Of a DNA stretch of 64,000 nt, positions 25,463 through 35,379 are shown one piece after another. The stretch lies in the NCBI GenBank assembly GCA_024663395.1, contig JANFAH010000008.1, forward strand, positions 1 to 64,000, written 5' to 3'. A model generated the notes under the pieces. The model was not told where the DNA came from. It made no database searches and was given only the letters and a program-made list of their open reading frames with translations. This stretch comes from Pisolithus tinctorius. Lineage: Eukaryota; Basidiomycota; Agaricomycetes; Boletales; Pisolithaceae. Position numbers and translations under genes: made by a program. Position 1 is the stretch's first letter, and each line of letters opens with the position of its first letter.

Positions 25463-26182
25463 TGTTATGCCCAAGCCAAGTGACTTTGTCAAATGGACTA
25501 GTCACGAGTGGTGTGAGGGGGAGTCTATGGGCCAAACTTGTTGTAACCCCTATGGCTCAACTTGTTATTGACAAGTACTGGCAAGGGTTACCTCTACTGG
25601 CGAGTTCTTCTGAGATCACGACAGAGAGGGAACAGAGTATGAGTCAAAGATAACAGCTGAGTTGCAAGCTATCGAAAAAACTGAGGATACAGGTATGGTA
25701 CACACATATTTATACATAACTGATAGGGTACCATACCAGTTGCACTGTCAAGGCAGTAAGTATCCGCAGCAATAAAACAATCGAACAGAAAAGGAAACAC
25801 ACAGTGTCAGACAGAGCAGGGGAAGGATGAAGCGAGGGCTATACCAGCTGTGCAATCAATGCACAGTGAGGAGCCAGACACCAGAACTAGGAAGTAAACA
25901 TACAAGCAATATAAACAAGTCAAAGGAACATGGAAGGGAGATCAGGACATAAATGAAATACTGTCCATCAGCTGTGGGTGCAGCTACAAGTCAGAGTGAT
26001 GAGGGCATATGCAGCATCAGTAGGTATTGGAAATACCTCCACTGCCGGTGATCCAAAGGCTCTGGGTGCCAACAGACTGAGGACTACCATGGCAAGGACA
26101 AATGACGTGACAATGACACACATGACCCACATGACCTTGCAGTTTGGGTGAAAAAGGAAAAAGCCCCTATACAGGTGTAACA
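25463..26182 (-). repeat. 5' LTR of the nested Gypsy element (720 bp)
   Basis: Pairs with 18068-18786. Differences from the other copy are mainly CG/TG/CA substitutions. The open frame for the C-terminal transmembrane part of ORF3 is also preserved here. Confidence 0.93.
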
Positions 26183-26754
26183 CACAGATGATATGAAGGA
26201 AGGAATGCTCAGCATGAATGTTGCTCAAGTTTTGTGTCTTTTCTCTTTTGTTCATACCAATGGCCAGACATTCCCATACACACTGATCCATTGGTTTGAT
26301 TGAATTGCTGATGAACCCAATGAATTGACAGGCATGTGGATGGTTGCACCATCTTTGTGGAGGACAGCTCACACCTTGCAGTAATACATATTGACAGTAT
26401 CATTTGTAGCACACATCTCCTACCAATTTCTGGGGACAAGTATGTCCCACCATATGTCAACTGTCACAATTCATTGGACATATTCTGCAGATTCTATGTC
26501 AATCATTTTGCAGACCACCACATGTTCAAGCTGGTGTCATAATTCTTTTGTAAATTGCACTACTTGATTTACTTTAGAATTTATTGAGCTTATGGAACTC
26601 TATGCCAAAACAGCTGTAAGACCACTAAGATCCATAAGACATGTGAGATAACAAAATAGTTGGCTCTTTTGTCTTAATGTTCTCAACAAACACAGCATGC
26701 TTAGCCCAGCACCACAAGCAGTCACAAGTACATTAAGCTGACATAAGTGTGTTT

Positions 26755-26802
26755 AAGTATGAATAAGACTTTTGTTAATTTCCTGATGTGGGCTGAGCAC
26801 TG
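26755..26802 (-). repeat. right terminal inverted repeat of the Plavaka element
   Basis: Reverse complement reads CAGTGCTCAGCCCACATCAG, then AAATTAACAAAAGTCTTATT. It matches the left repeat at 12334. CpG content returns to normal just after it. Confidence 0.55.
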
Positions 26803-27259
26803 AGGTCTAAGACATGACATAAAGGCCCTTCGCTGTCACTTGCAACGTTGAAGAGCGTGGGAACTGTAAATGACGGGGCACTTCACAGTGGTGAATGCTA
26901 GTGGCGCATGAGAGAGTGAGTGAGATCCCGGCACTGCATAATACTGTCACAATGCATTTCATGGATTCCGAGTGCATCGCGGTAGGCTGCGTGAGTGGTG
27001 GGTGTCTGAAAATTGTGTCCAGCCCTAGACTAGCCACCCTTGAGTAGACCAACAAGGTCTTGACCAGACTCCGAAGATAATTGTTTCTTCTTGACTGTCG
27101 TAGCCGTGCATCCACCGACTCTCCCTAACGCTCTAGTCACAGTTAGTCCCACTTACTGCCATTTCAGTGTAACTGACAAGCAGTTTTTCCTGGTCCACGT
27201 TCTCATACAGTCAGTGGAGTCCTCACTGGCGGGTGGGCCGGAGCCAGTGATATCGTTCG
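26803..27259. other. no recognisable gene; upstream region of the F-box gene
   Basis: CpG content is ordinary again. No ORF with a recognisable domain, repeat or RNA gene is seen. It probably holds the promoter of the gene starting at 27260. Confidence 0.4.
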
Positions 27260-28074
27260 ATGCCTCAAACCCTTCCAAATGAGCTGCTAATGCGAATTTT
27301 CCGCATCAGTATGTTATCTATGCATGATCCATACACCTTGCTTGTCGCCAGGAAAGTTCACACATGGTCAGTTTCTTTTTTCTTGCATCATCTTCTACGA
27401 AGATTCACAGTTCGCTCACAGTGTTGAGCAGGACGGAACGCTTTCTCTATGAGAAGGTCGTCTTGGCAGAAGAAGCACAGGCATCGTACTTCCTTTCGTC
27501 TCTCCAGTCTCGGCCAGAATTTGCAGCAAGATCTGTCCGATTCTTGCGGATCAAGCCTGCTGTTCAACTTCGTACTGCCATTGAGATCCTTCAGCTGTGC
27601 TGTGGACTGGTAGATCTCATTCTGCAAATTGTACCATGCGTTCCTGGACGTTCATACTGTCTTATCGACACGCTCAATACTCTCCCCCTGAAATCCCTCT
27701 CCCTTTCACTTTCTTTAGTTTTTGACAACTCCCCATCATTCTCTCTCCACTCGGTCGCATTCTTCCGTCAACTCACGCACTTGGAAATCAAAGAGGGGTG
27801 GGTACTCTGGGGATCCACCATCGGGTTGGAGCAACTCAACCACCTTACTCACCTGGCTGTGCGCCTCAGCACCCAGTGGACCCAGGCTTCTCTTATCAAG
27901 CAGATCCTTACCAACTGTTCTAGGTTGAAACTTCTCGTCCTGTGGAGTACAGAAGCTTCAGATGAGGTAAAAGCTTATATGAGGTACTGGGAAATTTCCG
28001 ATAAATGCATCATCCTGGCTGATTGGTCATGGAGCTGGGGTGGCTTAGAGCCAGAGCAAGACAAGTTTTTTTAG
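27260..28074 (+). CDS. F-box-like protein, two exons
   Basis: Exon 1 (27260-27366) begins MPQTLPNELLMRIFRISMLS, the usual start of an F-box (LPxELLxxIF). A GTCAGT...CACAG intron leads to exon 2 (27411-28074), ending in TAG. Total 257 codons, 256 residues. The C-terminal part has leucine-rich spacing, with LTHLEIKEGWVLWG and LNHLTHLAVRL about 25 residues apart, as in substrate-recognition halves of agaricomycete F-box proteins. The expected role is an adaptor for an SCF ubiquitin ligase binding Skp1 through the F-box; the substrate is unknown. No internal stop is seen. Such proteins form large fast-evolving families in mushrooms, so orthology is uncertain. Confidence 0.65.
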
Positions 28075-28227
28075 TGGTCTTGCCGTAGCAGAGTTAATCG
28101 TTTCCATACGTGTCCATTAAATAACGTGCCCTGGATGACCGGAGAGGGAACAATACTGTATATAATGCATTTGTGGCCATCATCAAGACAGATGGAAACA
28201 GATCTAGTAGACATAAGAAACGTGCGG

Positions 28228-28600
28228 AGCCAACAATTAGTTACCAAATGGCAGGTGACGCGAATGCGAACATCTTCGTCTTTGACGACAGGGTGTGTAT
28301 GTGCTCTATCAAGGAGTTCCCTGGCAAAGAAGAAGCAGAGACGACTTTTGTGGAAAAGTCTTCGACGCCGACAGGCACGGGTGGGCGCGTGGAGGAAGCT
28401 GGAAAGGTGGATGACGAAGAGTAAGACTGGGACACCTCGAGGGGTGGAATACGAAGGCGGCAGAATGTACACGGACCGTGGGGGGGATAGATGGCAGTGC
28501 GAGCGAGGGAGCAACAGGGCAAAGCCTGTATTCTGCGGGGTGAAAGGGTTCACGGACGGAGGGAGAGTCGACTTTTTTGTTAACGGTAGGATGTAAGTGA
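28228..28600 (+). repeat. copy 1 of an inverted diverged duplication with a coding-like segment
   Basis: A frame here reads YQMAGDANANIFVFDDRV, then CSIKEF, an acidic/Thr-rich stretch and a stop. The reverse strand of 31870-32240 carries a diverged copy reading MAGEANANAFVFDDRM, then CSIEEY. Similarity continues through the non-coding tail to GTCGAC...GGATRTAAG. The protein is not recognised. Confidence 0.6.
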
Positions 28601-30104
28601 GAATCACGGTCGTCGACATTGGGGCGAATCGTCAGGGTACTAATGAGGTGGAAAAGATGATCGACGAGGGCAAGATGTCAACTCGGACACGGCGTCTGGT
28701 GCTTCTGACTCATCCTTCGATTCCTAATGTTCATTACTTGCAAAAGGACTACGGTAACAGCCGTAGTCAGGGCCCCGATCGCATGACTACAACGCCACCT
28801 GGCCATGGGTGGGGCTCGTGCCGAGCTCGAATCATCTGAGTCTGAGGTTAAATCCGAATCTGAGTCGTCCGACGAAGCAGAATTGGACGTCATGGAAATA
28901 GTCGAAAACGAGCACGTTTGCTTTCGGAGAGTTTTCCATCAGAAACGCGCCCACTTCACGCTTGAACCCAACCGCAGTCTCAATCGAATCATCCATCCGG
29001 TATTTGAGGAGGGGTGAGGGTTCCGAGCGCAATAATCTCATGTGCGACACCTTGATTGACAGGATGAACAATGAAAGTTGTCGAAGAATGACAAACGGTC
29101 TGTCCGGCATGACATCAACGACTCGAATCAAACAGAAAAGAGAATTGCGATTTACCTTGTCATTACACTTAAATGTACTCCGCGACTGGCTTATCATCTA
29201 GGTCAAGACGGTGGAACTCACCAAGGAGGGGTGAGTACACTCAACGATCACAACCGCAATGACAGAACGTGGACAGGCGTGTGGGATTAACGATCAAGTG
29301 TATACGCGATACAGACGATCGACAGAGAGAGAGAAAGGGGGGAAAGAAGAGATGACCCCATGAACACTGACAGCACCAGTATATATACCCCAGAGTCCAA
29401 ACAACGCAACACATCCGCATGGCCGGAACGAAAGCGCGATAGGAGGTGTGATAGTGTGACATGTTAGCAAGAGCAACGTCGATAGCGTGAGTGGCGTGTT
29501 AGTGGTAAGCGTACGCTTACAGACAGGTTTCTCCTACCTGAGGAAGTTTTGTGTTGATAATGGCCACCAGGGCGACGAAAATGGGTGTGAAGGGTAAGCT
29601 GGATATCTGTCCTTTCATGACGCAGTGCGCGAACAGGCCACATCCTCGTATGAGCCTTTCCGATAATAACTCGGTAACAACCTACTTGTGTAGTGTTGGC
29701 AGCGTTGACTCAGCTAACAATACCGATGATTGATTTGCTCAGCGCACCCGGGAACAACCGAGATTGGTACTCTTGACTTGACGTGTCCGTTGCGGCAGCA
29801 GCCTGCATGGCATGGAGTTGAGCAGCTAGGGGGAACGTTAGATCGGGTTGCAACCGTATCCGCGTCGCTGTAGTACAGGCGAAAGTGGCGAAGAGCACTC
29901 CAAGTGCGTTCACATAACCGTTGCCACTCCATAGTAAGTGTGCTGACAAAGACGACAAATCCTTGTCCGTTCGCAGGCACCGTACTTCCAGTTTGACGTC
30001 CATGACCAGCACCATTCACGAAGAGAGTATGTGGCTCTTGCAGTTGCAATGACATGATTTTAACCCTTGAGCAGCCAAAGAAGAACAAGGTATATCTCAC
30101 TACC
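28601..30104. other. no recognisable gene
   Basis: Several short frames exist, including an acidic Ser/Glu one near 28805-29017, but none has a domain, start context or exon chain I can support. Confidence 0.4.
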
Positions 30105-30736
30105 ATGAGCGCTCTCAACTACGAAGAAGCTGTCCACAATCTTGAAGATTCAGTTCGAGGAAGGAGAAGAGGTGAGTACTGGTCTTAATTGCTGCAAAAA
30201 CCATCGTCATAACTGCGATGTCTGGAGTTTCGAGAATGTTGAGACGTTGCAGAATGCCTTGTGTCTAGTCGTAGAACAAACGCCGCACACTGCTCAAGCA
30301 AGAACCCTCATCTCCTGATTCTGATTCATCAGATGACTCTGATTTCGACTCGGAATCGGACACCACATTCAATTCTACTGACTCATCCTCATCTGTGGTT
30401 CCCGATGGCATGCCCGACGCTCACCCCATAGTTGGCCCAGCCCATACAACTACAAGGCCACCTGTTCATGGGAGTGACGGAGAATGTAGACGGGAACATG
30501 ATCGTGTCTACGAGCGAGACAAATATTGCGAGAACTCGTGCTCGCCATCTTCCCCTTGTCGATCTCCTTCGTCCTGTAGATCTCCTTCTCCACCTCGCCG
30601 GTACGGTGATAGTCACATGACGAGAAGGGAAGACTCGCCACCCCACCGCTGCTACGATTCACCACTACATCGACCTCGAAAAGACGGGAACGTGGAAGGC
30701 CATGTGCCGATTGGGTACTATCAGTGCAGAATGTAA
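30105..30736 (+). CDS. possible Ser/Asp- and SR-rich hypothetical gene
   Basis: ATG at 30105 begins MSALNYEEAVHNLEDSVRGR and ends at a strong GTGAGT donor (30172). A later open stretch (about 30275-30736) encodes an acidic Ser run (SPDSDSSDDSDFDSESD) followed by SPSSPCRSPSSCRSPSPPRR, an SR-like repeat. The two parts look like exons of one gene, but the acceptors I can see put the second part in the wrong frame. The gene is therefore broken or misjoined. SR-like runs suggest RNA-related binding, but this is speculation. Confidence 0.3.
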
Positions 30737-30843
30737 ATCTATTAGCGCCGAGTGAGTCTGAAGATCCTATGACTGGTGATGGTGCCAACGATGCCCCTGC
30801 CGTTTCCCATGAAAAAACGTTGGCATTGCTGTTGAGGGTGCTA

Positions 30844-30907
30844 CTGACGCTGCTTGAGGTGCCACTGATATCGTCCTGACGCTGCTTGAGGTGCCACTGA
30901 TATCGTC
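30844..30907 (+). repeat. exact 32-bp tandem duplication
   Basis: The unit beginning CTGACGCTGCTTGAGGTGCC occurs twice in a row (30844-30875 and 30876-30907), with a third partial start after it. Confidence 0.9.
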
Positions 30908-31869
30908 CTGACGGAACCCGGTCTCGCCACTATCATCCATACCATCCGTGGCTCCCGTATCATCCTCGAATGTATGCGTAGCTGCTCCATCTACGCTTGT
31001 GCCGTTACTATCCGTATTGTCGTCTGCTCCACCTTTCTTGTATTCGCATTCCACTACGACTTCCCTCCTCTCATGGTGCTGATCATCGCCCTGCTCAACG
31101 ATGGTACCGTCATGACGCCAGATTTGTGGGACTCGGAATATGTATGGGATTGTACATGGTCTTTACTTGACTCCTTCTATGTGGGTGTTTCCCCTTGGTT
31201 CTATGAGATCGCATACTCATTGTGTCTAGCATTGCCCTCATTGCCATTGTTTTGAAGATGTCGTTCTTCCACGATAACTTTGGCGTTATGTGGCCCACAA
31301 GCAGCAGTGGCCCTCAGTCGCACAAGATCACGTACCTCCAAGTTGCCATAATCTCGTAAGTATTGAGCTTCGTCACCGTCACGCGTTCACATGAATTCTT
31401 CGTGGAACATCCGTCCTACGGTCTTATGGGTGCATTCCGCGTCATACAACTTATTTCATGGATCATCGCTGCTCGTGCCAATTGGGGTTTTACAAACATC
31501 CACTTATTGGCTTCTGATGGCCGGATTGGCATTGCTTGGGTCTGAGTGGGTTTCCACGTCGAATATTTGGCGCGCACTTGAGTTTATTTGTCATCGTAGA
31601 ACATCATCTGGTTTATCCCCCTTGATTGGATCAAGTTCGCAATGAAGGCTACAATCATATGGAGATCCGCAAGCACCACTGTGATTAGTGAGGAAGGGAT
31701 GGTTTGTGGAAGGAGCAGGATAATGGCTGCTATTTGAGGGATGAAGGCTGGAGTATTGCCGCGCAGGGTACATTTCAACTGAGAGATAAATCAGATGGAG
31801 AGGGAGAAGTAGCAGCACGCTGAGTGGGCTTGGAGCTATCATATAGAGGGTTTTCACAGGGATTGGCCC
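30908..31869. other. no recognisable gene
   Basis: Only short frames of no recognisable family, some with hydrophobic composition by chance. No paired repeats or RNA gene seen. Confidence 0.4.
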
Positions 31870-32240
31870 TTATATCCTGCCGTCGACAAAAAGCTGACTC
31901 CTCCATTCGTCAACCTGTTCACGCCACAGAACTCAAGCTTTACCCCATCACCGCCTGCTATTTATCCACCCCCGTGGTCTGTGTATGTCCCGCTACCTTT
32001 GTGGCACTTTACCCCTCCTGATACCCCAGAAGCATCCCTGTCTTGCTCCGTGTCGTCCACCTCCCTGGCTCCCTCCACACCCCTACCTATACCCGCCAGC
32101 ATTGAAGGCCTATCAGTCAAAATCGTGTCCGCATTGTCTTTGCTGGGATACTCCTCGATGGAGCATGTACCCATCCTGTCGTCGAAGACGAAGGCGTTCG
32201 CATTTGCTTCGCCTGCCATTTGGTAAACTTGGCCTAAATG
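31870..32240 (-). repeat. copy 2 of the inverted diverged duplication
   Basis: Reverse-strand relative of 28228-28600. It is about 3.3 kb away, opposite in orientation, and clearly diverged. It lies immediately upstream of the Hsp60 fragments. Confidence 0.6.
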
Positions 32241-32278
32241 ATATTAGGTACCCACCATGACACTGCAATTGTAACCTA

Positions 32279-32950
32279 TTGATGCGTGTTTCTCCGATGC
32301 CCCCCGCATTTTTTTTTCAGGTACCATGCGCATACAAGGATATCGATGGTGAAGCACTCACTGCTTGCATCCTAAACAAACTCCGTGATCAACTCCAGGT
32401 CGCAGCTGTCAAGGTTCCCGGATTCGGTGATAACCGCAAGTTCATCCTTGGCGACCTTACCATCCTCACCGGTGGTACGATCTTCACCGACGAGCTCGAT
32501 GTCAAGCTTGAGAAGTCAAGCCCTGACCTCCTCGATTCGTCCGGCTCCATCACCATCACCAAGGAGGACACCATCGTCTTTAACGGCGAGGGTTCCAAGG
32601 ATGCCATTCAAGCGCACTGCGAACAGATCCACACTCTTCTTGCAGACCCCTCGACGAGCGAATATGACAAGACCAAACTCCAAGAGCGTTTTGCCAAGTT
32701 GAGCCAAGGTGCTGCTGTCATCAAGGCCCGTGATGGCACCGACGTAGATGTTGGCGAAAAGAAGGATATGTACGACTACCCTTTGAACGCTGAACGTGCA
32801 GCCGTCGAGGAAGGTATTCTTCCTGGTAGCGGTGTGGCATCCCTTAAGGCATCCCTTGCCCTCGCCACCAACACTTCTGGATCATCCAGCTCGCCGACGC
32901 GCCCCCATGCCAAAGTTGTCCCTTATGACGCTGCAACTGCAACATACTGA
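32279..32950 (+). pseudogene. Hsp60 (mitochondrial chaperonin) fragment, copy 1
   Basis: After an intron-like T-rich tract ending TTTTTTCAG, the frame reads [40 protein letters not shown], a [10 protein letters not shown] block, [17 protein letters not shown] and [20 protein letters not shown]. This is the apical to intermediate region of group I chaperonin. The N-terminal and C-terminal parts of the protein (normally about 550-580 residues) are missing. Unusual changes, such as RDGTDVD in place of the usual GGSSEVE-type loop, and the missing ends mark it as a fragment. The frame is still open here, so decay is modest. Confidence 0.85.
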
Positions 32951-32989
32951 TGCGTGTTTCTCTGATGCCCCTGTATTTTTTCCTTAGGT

Positions 32990-33647
32990 ACCATACGCAT
33001 TTCTATTACCCTGTGCATCCAAGGATGCTGATGGTGAAGCACTCGCTGCTTACGCTCTCAGTAAACTTCGTGGTCAACTGCAGGTCGTAGTTGCCAAGGT
33101 CCCGGATTTGATGATAACGGAAATCCATCCTTGACGGCCTTGCCATCCTCACCGGTGGTACCATCTTCACCGACGAGCTCGATGTCAAGCTTGAGAAGGC
33201 AAGCCCTGACCTCCTTGGTTCGTCCGACTCCATCTCCATCACCAGGAGGGCACCATTTTCCTTAACGGTGAGGTTTCCAAGGATATCATTCAGGCGCGCT
33301 GCGAACAGATCCGCGCTCTTCTTGCAGACCCCTCGACGAGCGAATATGACAAGACCAAACCCTAAGAGTGTTTTGCCAAGTTGAGCGGCGATGTTGCCAA
33401 CATCAAGGTCGGCGGTAGTCGGAAAATAGAGATTGGCTAAGAGAAGGATAGGTATGACTACGCTTTGAACGCTACACGTGCAGCTGCCGAGGAAGGCATT
33501 CTCCTTGACGGTGGTGTGGCCCTCCTTAAGGCATCCCTTGCCCTCGCCTCCAACACTCTGGATCATCCAGCTCGCCGACGCCCCCTCGATGCCAAGGTTG
33601 TTCTTAGTCGTCTTATCAAGGAACTTCTGTTCGACAATGCGTTGTAA
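32990..33647 (+). pseudogene. Hsp60 fragment, copy 2 (tandem, more decayed)
   Basis: Second copy of the same chaperonin region about 670 bp downstream: KDADGEALAAYALSKLRGQL, then a frameshift, [20 protein letters not shown], and [20 protein letters not shown] with [14 protein letters not shown] at the end. It has frameshifts and stops that copy 1 lacks. The same TGATGCGTGTTTCT tract and intron-like T-rich stretch precede both copies (32281 and 32950), so this is a segmental tandem duplication, not a processed copy. Confidence 0.85.
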
Positions 33648-33954
33648 TCAATCGACATGCAATGAATTCATCTTCAGGCTTCTTCCGTTTTTCTCATGTA
33701 GACGGTTCAATAATTTTCGTGCACTATGTCATATATTGTATGGAATGGACTCCGAGAATTCGCATGGTACACAAAAACATGCGCAGGGTGAGAGAAATGT
33801 GTGTGGGACCTAAGAAATGCAGAGGGCATCGGCAAAACATGCGTTAATACGTTACAGTTGCAGCGTCATAGTGGACGTAAGGCAAAAAGAAGGGAAGGCG
33901 AACGAACCAAAACCAAGTATATGGAAGAGCGTGGGACGCATGTCAGAAGGCGAT
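33648..33954. other. spacer between chaperonin fragments, no gene seen
   Basis: AT-rich spacer between the 3' ends of the plus-strand Hsp60 copies and the minus-strand Hsp70 fragment. No recognisable feature. Confidence 0.4.
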
Positions 33955-35371
33955 TTACTCTTTCTTCTCCTCAGAGCCTTGCGTTGACTCCTTGGAAGAC
34001 GCATTCTCTGTGCTACGCTTCTCATACACCTTCTGGAAAAGGCCTAGCGAAGCTTGTTGAATCTCACTGATCTTCTCCTTGATTTGCTCGGCAGTGACAG
34101 AAGCATTGCTGGTGAGGCCTTTTGAGGCCAATTTACGAAGTTCGCCAGCGAGTTTTGACACCTTCCTCTCAGCAGCATCGAGTTGGTCCTTGAACTCGTT
34201 CATTGCTATAACAAATGTGAATTAGTGCAAGAGAGCGAAGCACCATTCGACAAATACATACCCTTCTCTGTGTCCACACAGATCGATTCACCCTTGTTTG
34301 CTTCCTCGATGAGTCCCTGGTGTGCCTTATCGGTATCGGCGTACTTCTTGGCGTCGGAGATCATGCGCTTGATGTCCTTGTCGCTCAAACCCGACGAGGA
34401 CGCGATCATCATAGACTGGTCCTCGTTAGTTGCCTTGCCCTGGGCGGTGACGTAGACAATATCATCTACAAGAGGTGAGGAAATTATCTGAACACCTACA
34501 TGAGGGACATACCAGCATCGATGTCGAGAGTGTTCTCAATCTGAGAGATGCCCTTCGGAGCTGGAGGAAAGCCAATGAGATTGAAGTTGCCAAGGAGTTT
34601 GTTGTCCTCGACGAGTTCACGTTCACCCTGGAATATCTTGACCTCAATAGCGGTCTGGCCGTCGGCAGCGGTGGAGAAAACTTGCAACCCTTCGTTGGGA
34701 TAGTCGTATTGCGGTTGATGAGTTTCGTCACGATATCACCGAGATTCGTCTCAATGCCGAGGGAGAATAGGGTGGGCGACGTCGAGAAGTAGAATGTCAG
34801 TGACATTTCTGGCGAGAACACCACCCTGGATAGCAGCACCAATGGCAACGGCTTCATCGGGATTGACACCTTTACCTGGGTCGCGACCGAAGATCGACTT
34901 CAGTCTCGCCAACCTTGAGCATACGGGTCATACCACCAACGAGGATGACCTCATTCACCTCACTAGGCTTGACTCCGGCATCCGACAATGCCTTCCTGCA
35001 GGGATTGACAATGGTATGTTGGATGAGAGGGCTGGTGAGAGTCTCAAACTGAGTGCGGTTGAGCTTCAAGTTAATATGCTTGGGACCGGTTGCGTCTGCG
35101 GTGGTGAAAGGTAGCCTCGCGGATGCGGTGACTGGCCATGCAGTCTTGACTGAGGTCAATGCTCGACTGTTTCTTGAATTCGTTTAAAATTAAGGATGTG
35201 AGTAACAAAAGCGATGTCGAAATCCTCGCCACCAACGCGGGTGTCTCCATTGGTAAACTTGACCTCGAAGACTCCTTTATGCATCTCCAGAATGGAGATA
35301 TCAAAAGTACCACTGCTGAGATCGTACACAGCGATCACTGACGACTCGGCATGGTCAAGGGTCATCCCCAA
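33955..35371 (-). pseudogene. mitochondrial Hsp70 (SSC1-type) fragment, 5'-truncated
   Basis: From 35371 downward: [20 protein letters not shown] (ATPase domain, normally GGGTFDIS), [54 protein letters not shown], then [31 protein letters not shown] and the lid region DKAHQGLIEEANKGES and KE-rich tail SKESTQGSEEKKE. The N-terminal roughly 200 residues are absent. Several frame changes occur, and at least two introns remain (one near 34210-34260), so it came from genomic DNA. GGG to SSG in the phosphate loop also indicates loss of function. The family call rests on the linker, lid and EEKKE tail. Confidence 0.82.
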
Positions 35372-35379
35372 AAAAAGTT

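Larger units (their letters stand above)
18068..26182 (-). mobile_element. complete Ty3/Gypsy (chromovirus-type) LTR retrotransposon with an extra third ORF
   Basis: 8115 bp element on the minus strand: 5' LTR 26182-25463, gag, protease, reverse transcriptase, RNase H, integrase with chromodomain, ORF3, polypurine tract, 3' LTR 18786-18068. LTR ends form short inverted repeats (TGTTATGCCC / GGGCATAACA in the left copy). The 5-bp CACAG is present directly on both sides (18063-18067 and 26183-26187) and is the target duplication. Coding regions carry many TGA codons and several frameshifts, so it is inactive. I did not recognise a tRNA primer site next to the 5' LTR. Confidence 0.92.
15229..26542 (+). 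pseudogene. Plavaka transposase, split by a Gypsy retrotransposon
   Basis: ATG 15229 opens a C2H2-like finger (CPHAGCNCLFKTVPSLKQH). Plavaka blocks follow: IDRLCDLWGQLL (about 15530), NIPWDSFKLKYSGEHP, THNGTFVPIILGSDKTT (about 15955), DYPEQVLISGIIQNWC (about 16360), PQTLELTQALIEELPLG, HQLLALDLLHQLVKGTFKDH (about 16690), FSQWTGDDSKALMK, TSITESKHITAVKKPWHHS (about 17300) and HPDSTML (about 17865). The reading frame reaches DCVFVST at 18067 and is cut by the LTR element. It resumes at 26183 with DDMKEGMLSMNVAQVLCLFS and ends in IHIDSIICSTHL...SLDIFCRFYVNHF at 26542. In-frame TGAs at 15837-15839, 16089-16091 and near 17063, plus frame changes near 15490 and 26370, show it was also decaying by mutation. 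Confidence 0.85.
12334..26802 (+). mobile_element. Plavaka-type DNA transposon with two divergent genes, carrying a nested Gypsy element
   Basis: The ends are inferred from an imperfect inverted repeat: 12334-12385 and the reverse complement of 26755-26802 share CAGT, then ATCAGSAAATTAACAAAA and TCTTATT. Inside lie a minus-strand accessory gene (12601-15015) and the plus-strand Plavaka transposase (15229-26542), transcribed away from a shared 213-bp gap. An 8115-bp LTR retrotransposon (18068-26182) is inserted in the transposase. Without it the element is about 6.35 kb. I could not see a convincing target duplication at the outer ends. Coding parts carry many TGA codons, so it is dead. Confidence 0.6.

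Noticed and set aside
25968..26372. Open minus-strand frame with a transmembrane segment that looks like a separate membrane protein gene
   Set aside because: It lies mostly in the 5' LTR and is the duplicate of the ORF3 tail, extended into flanking Plavaka sequence. It is not an independent gene.
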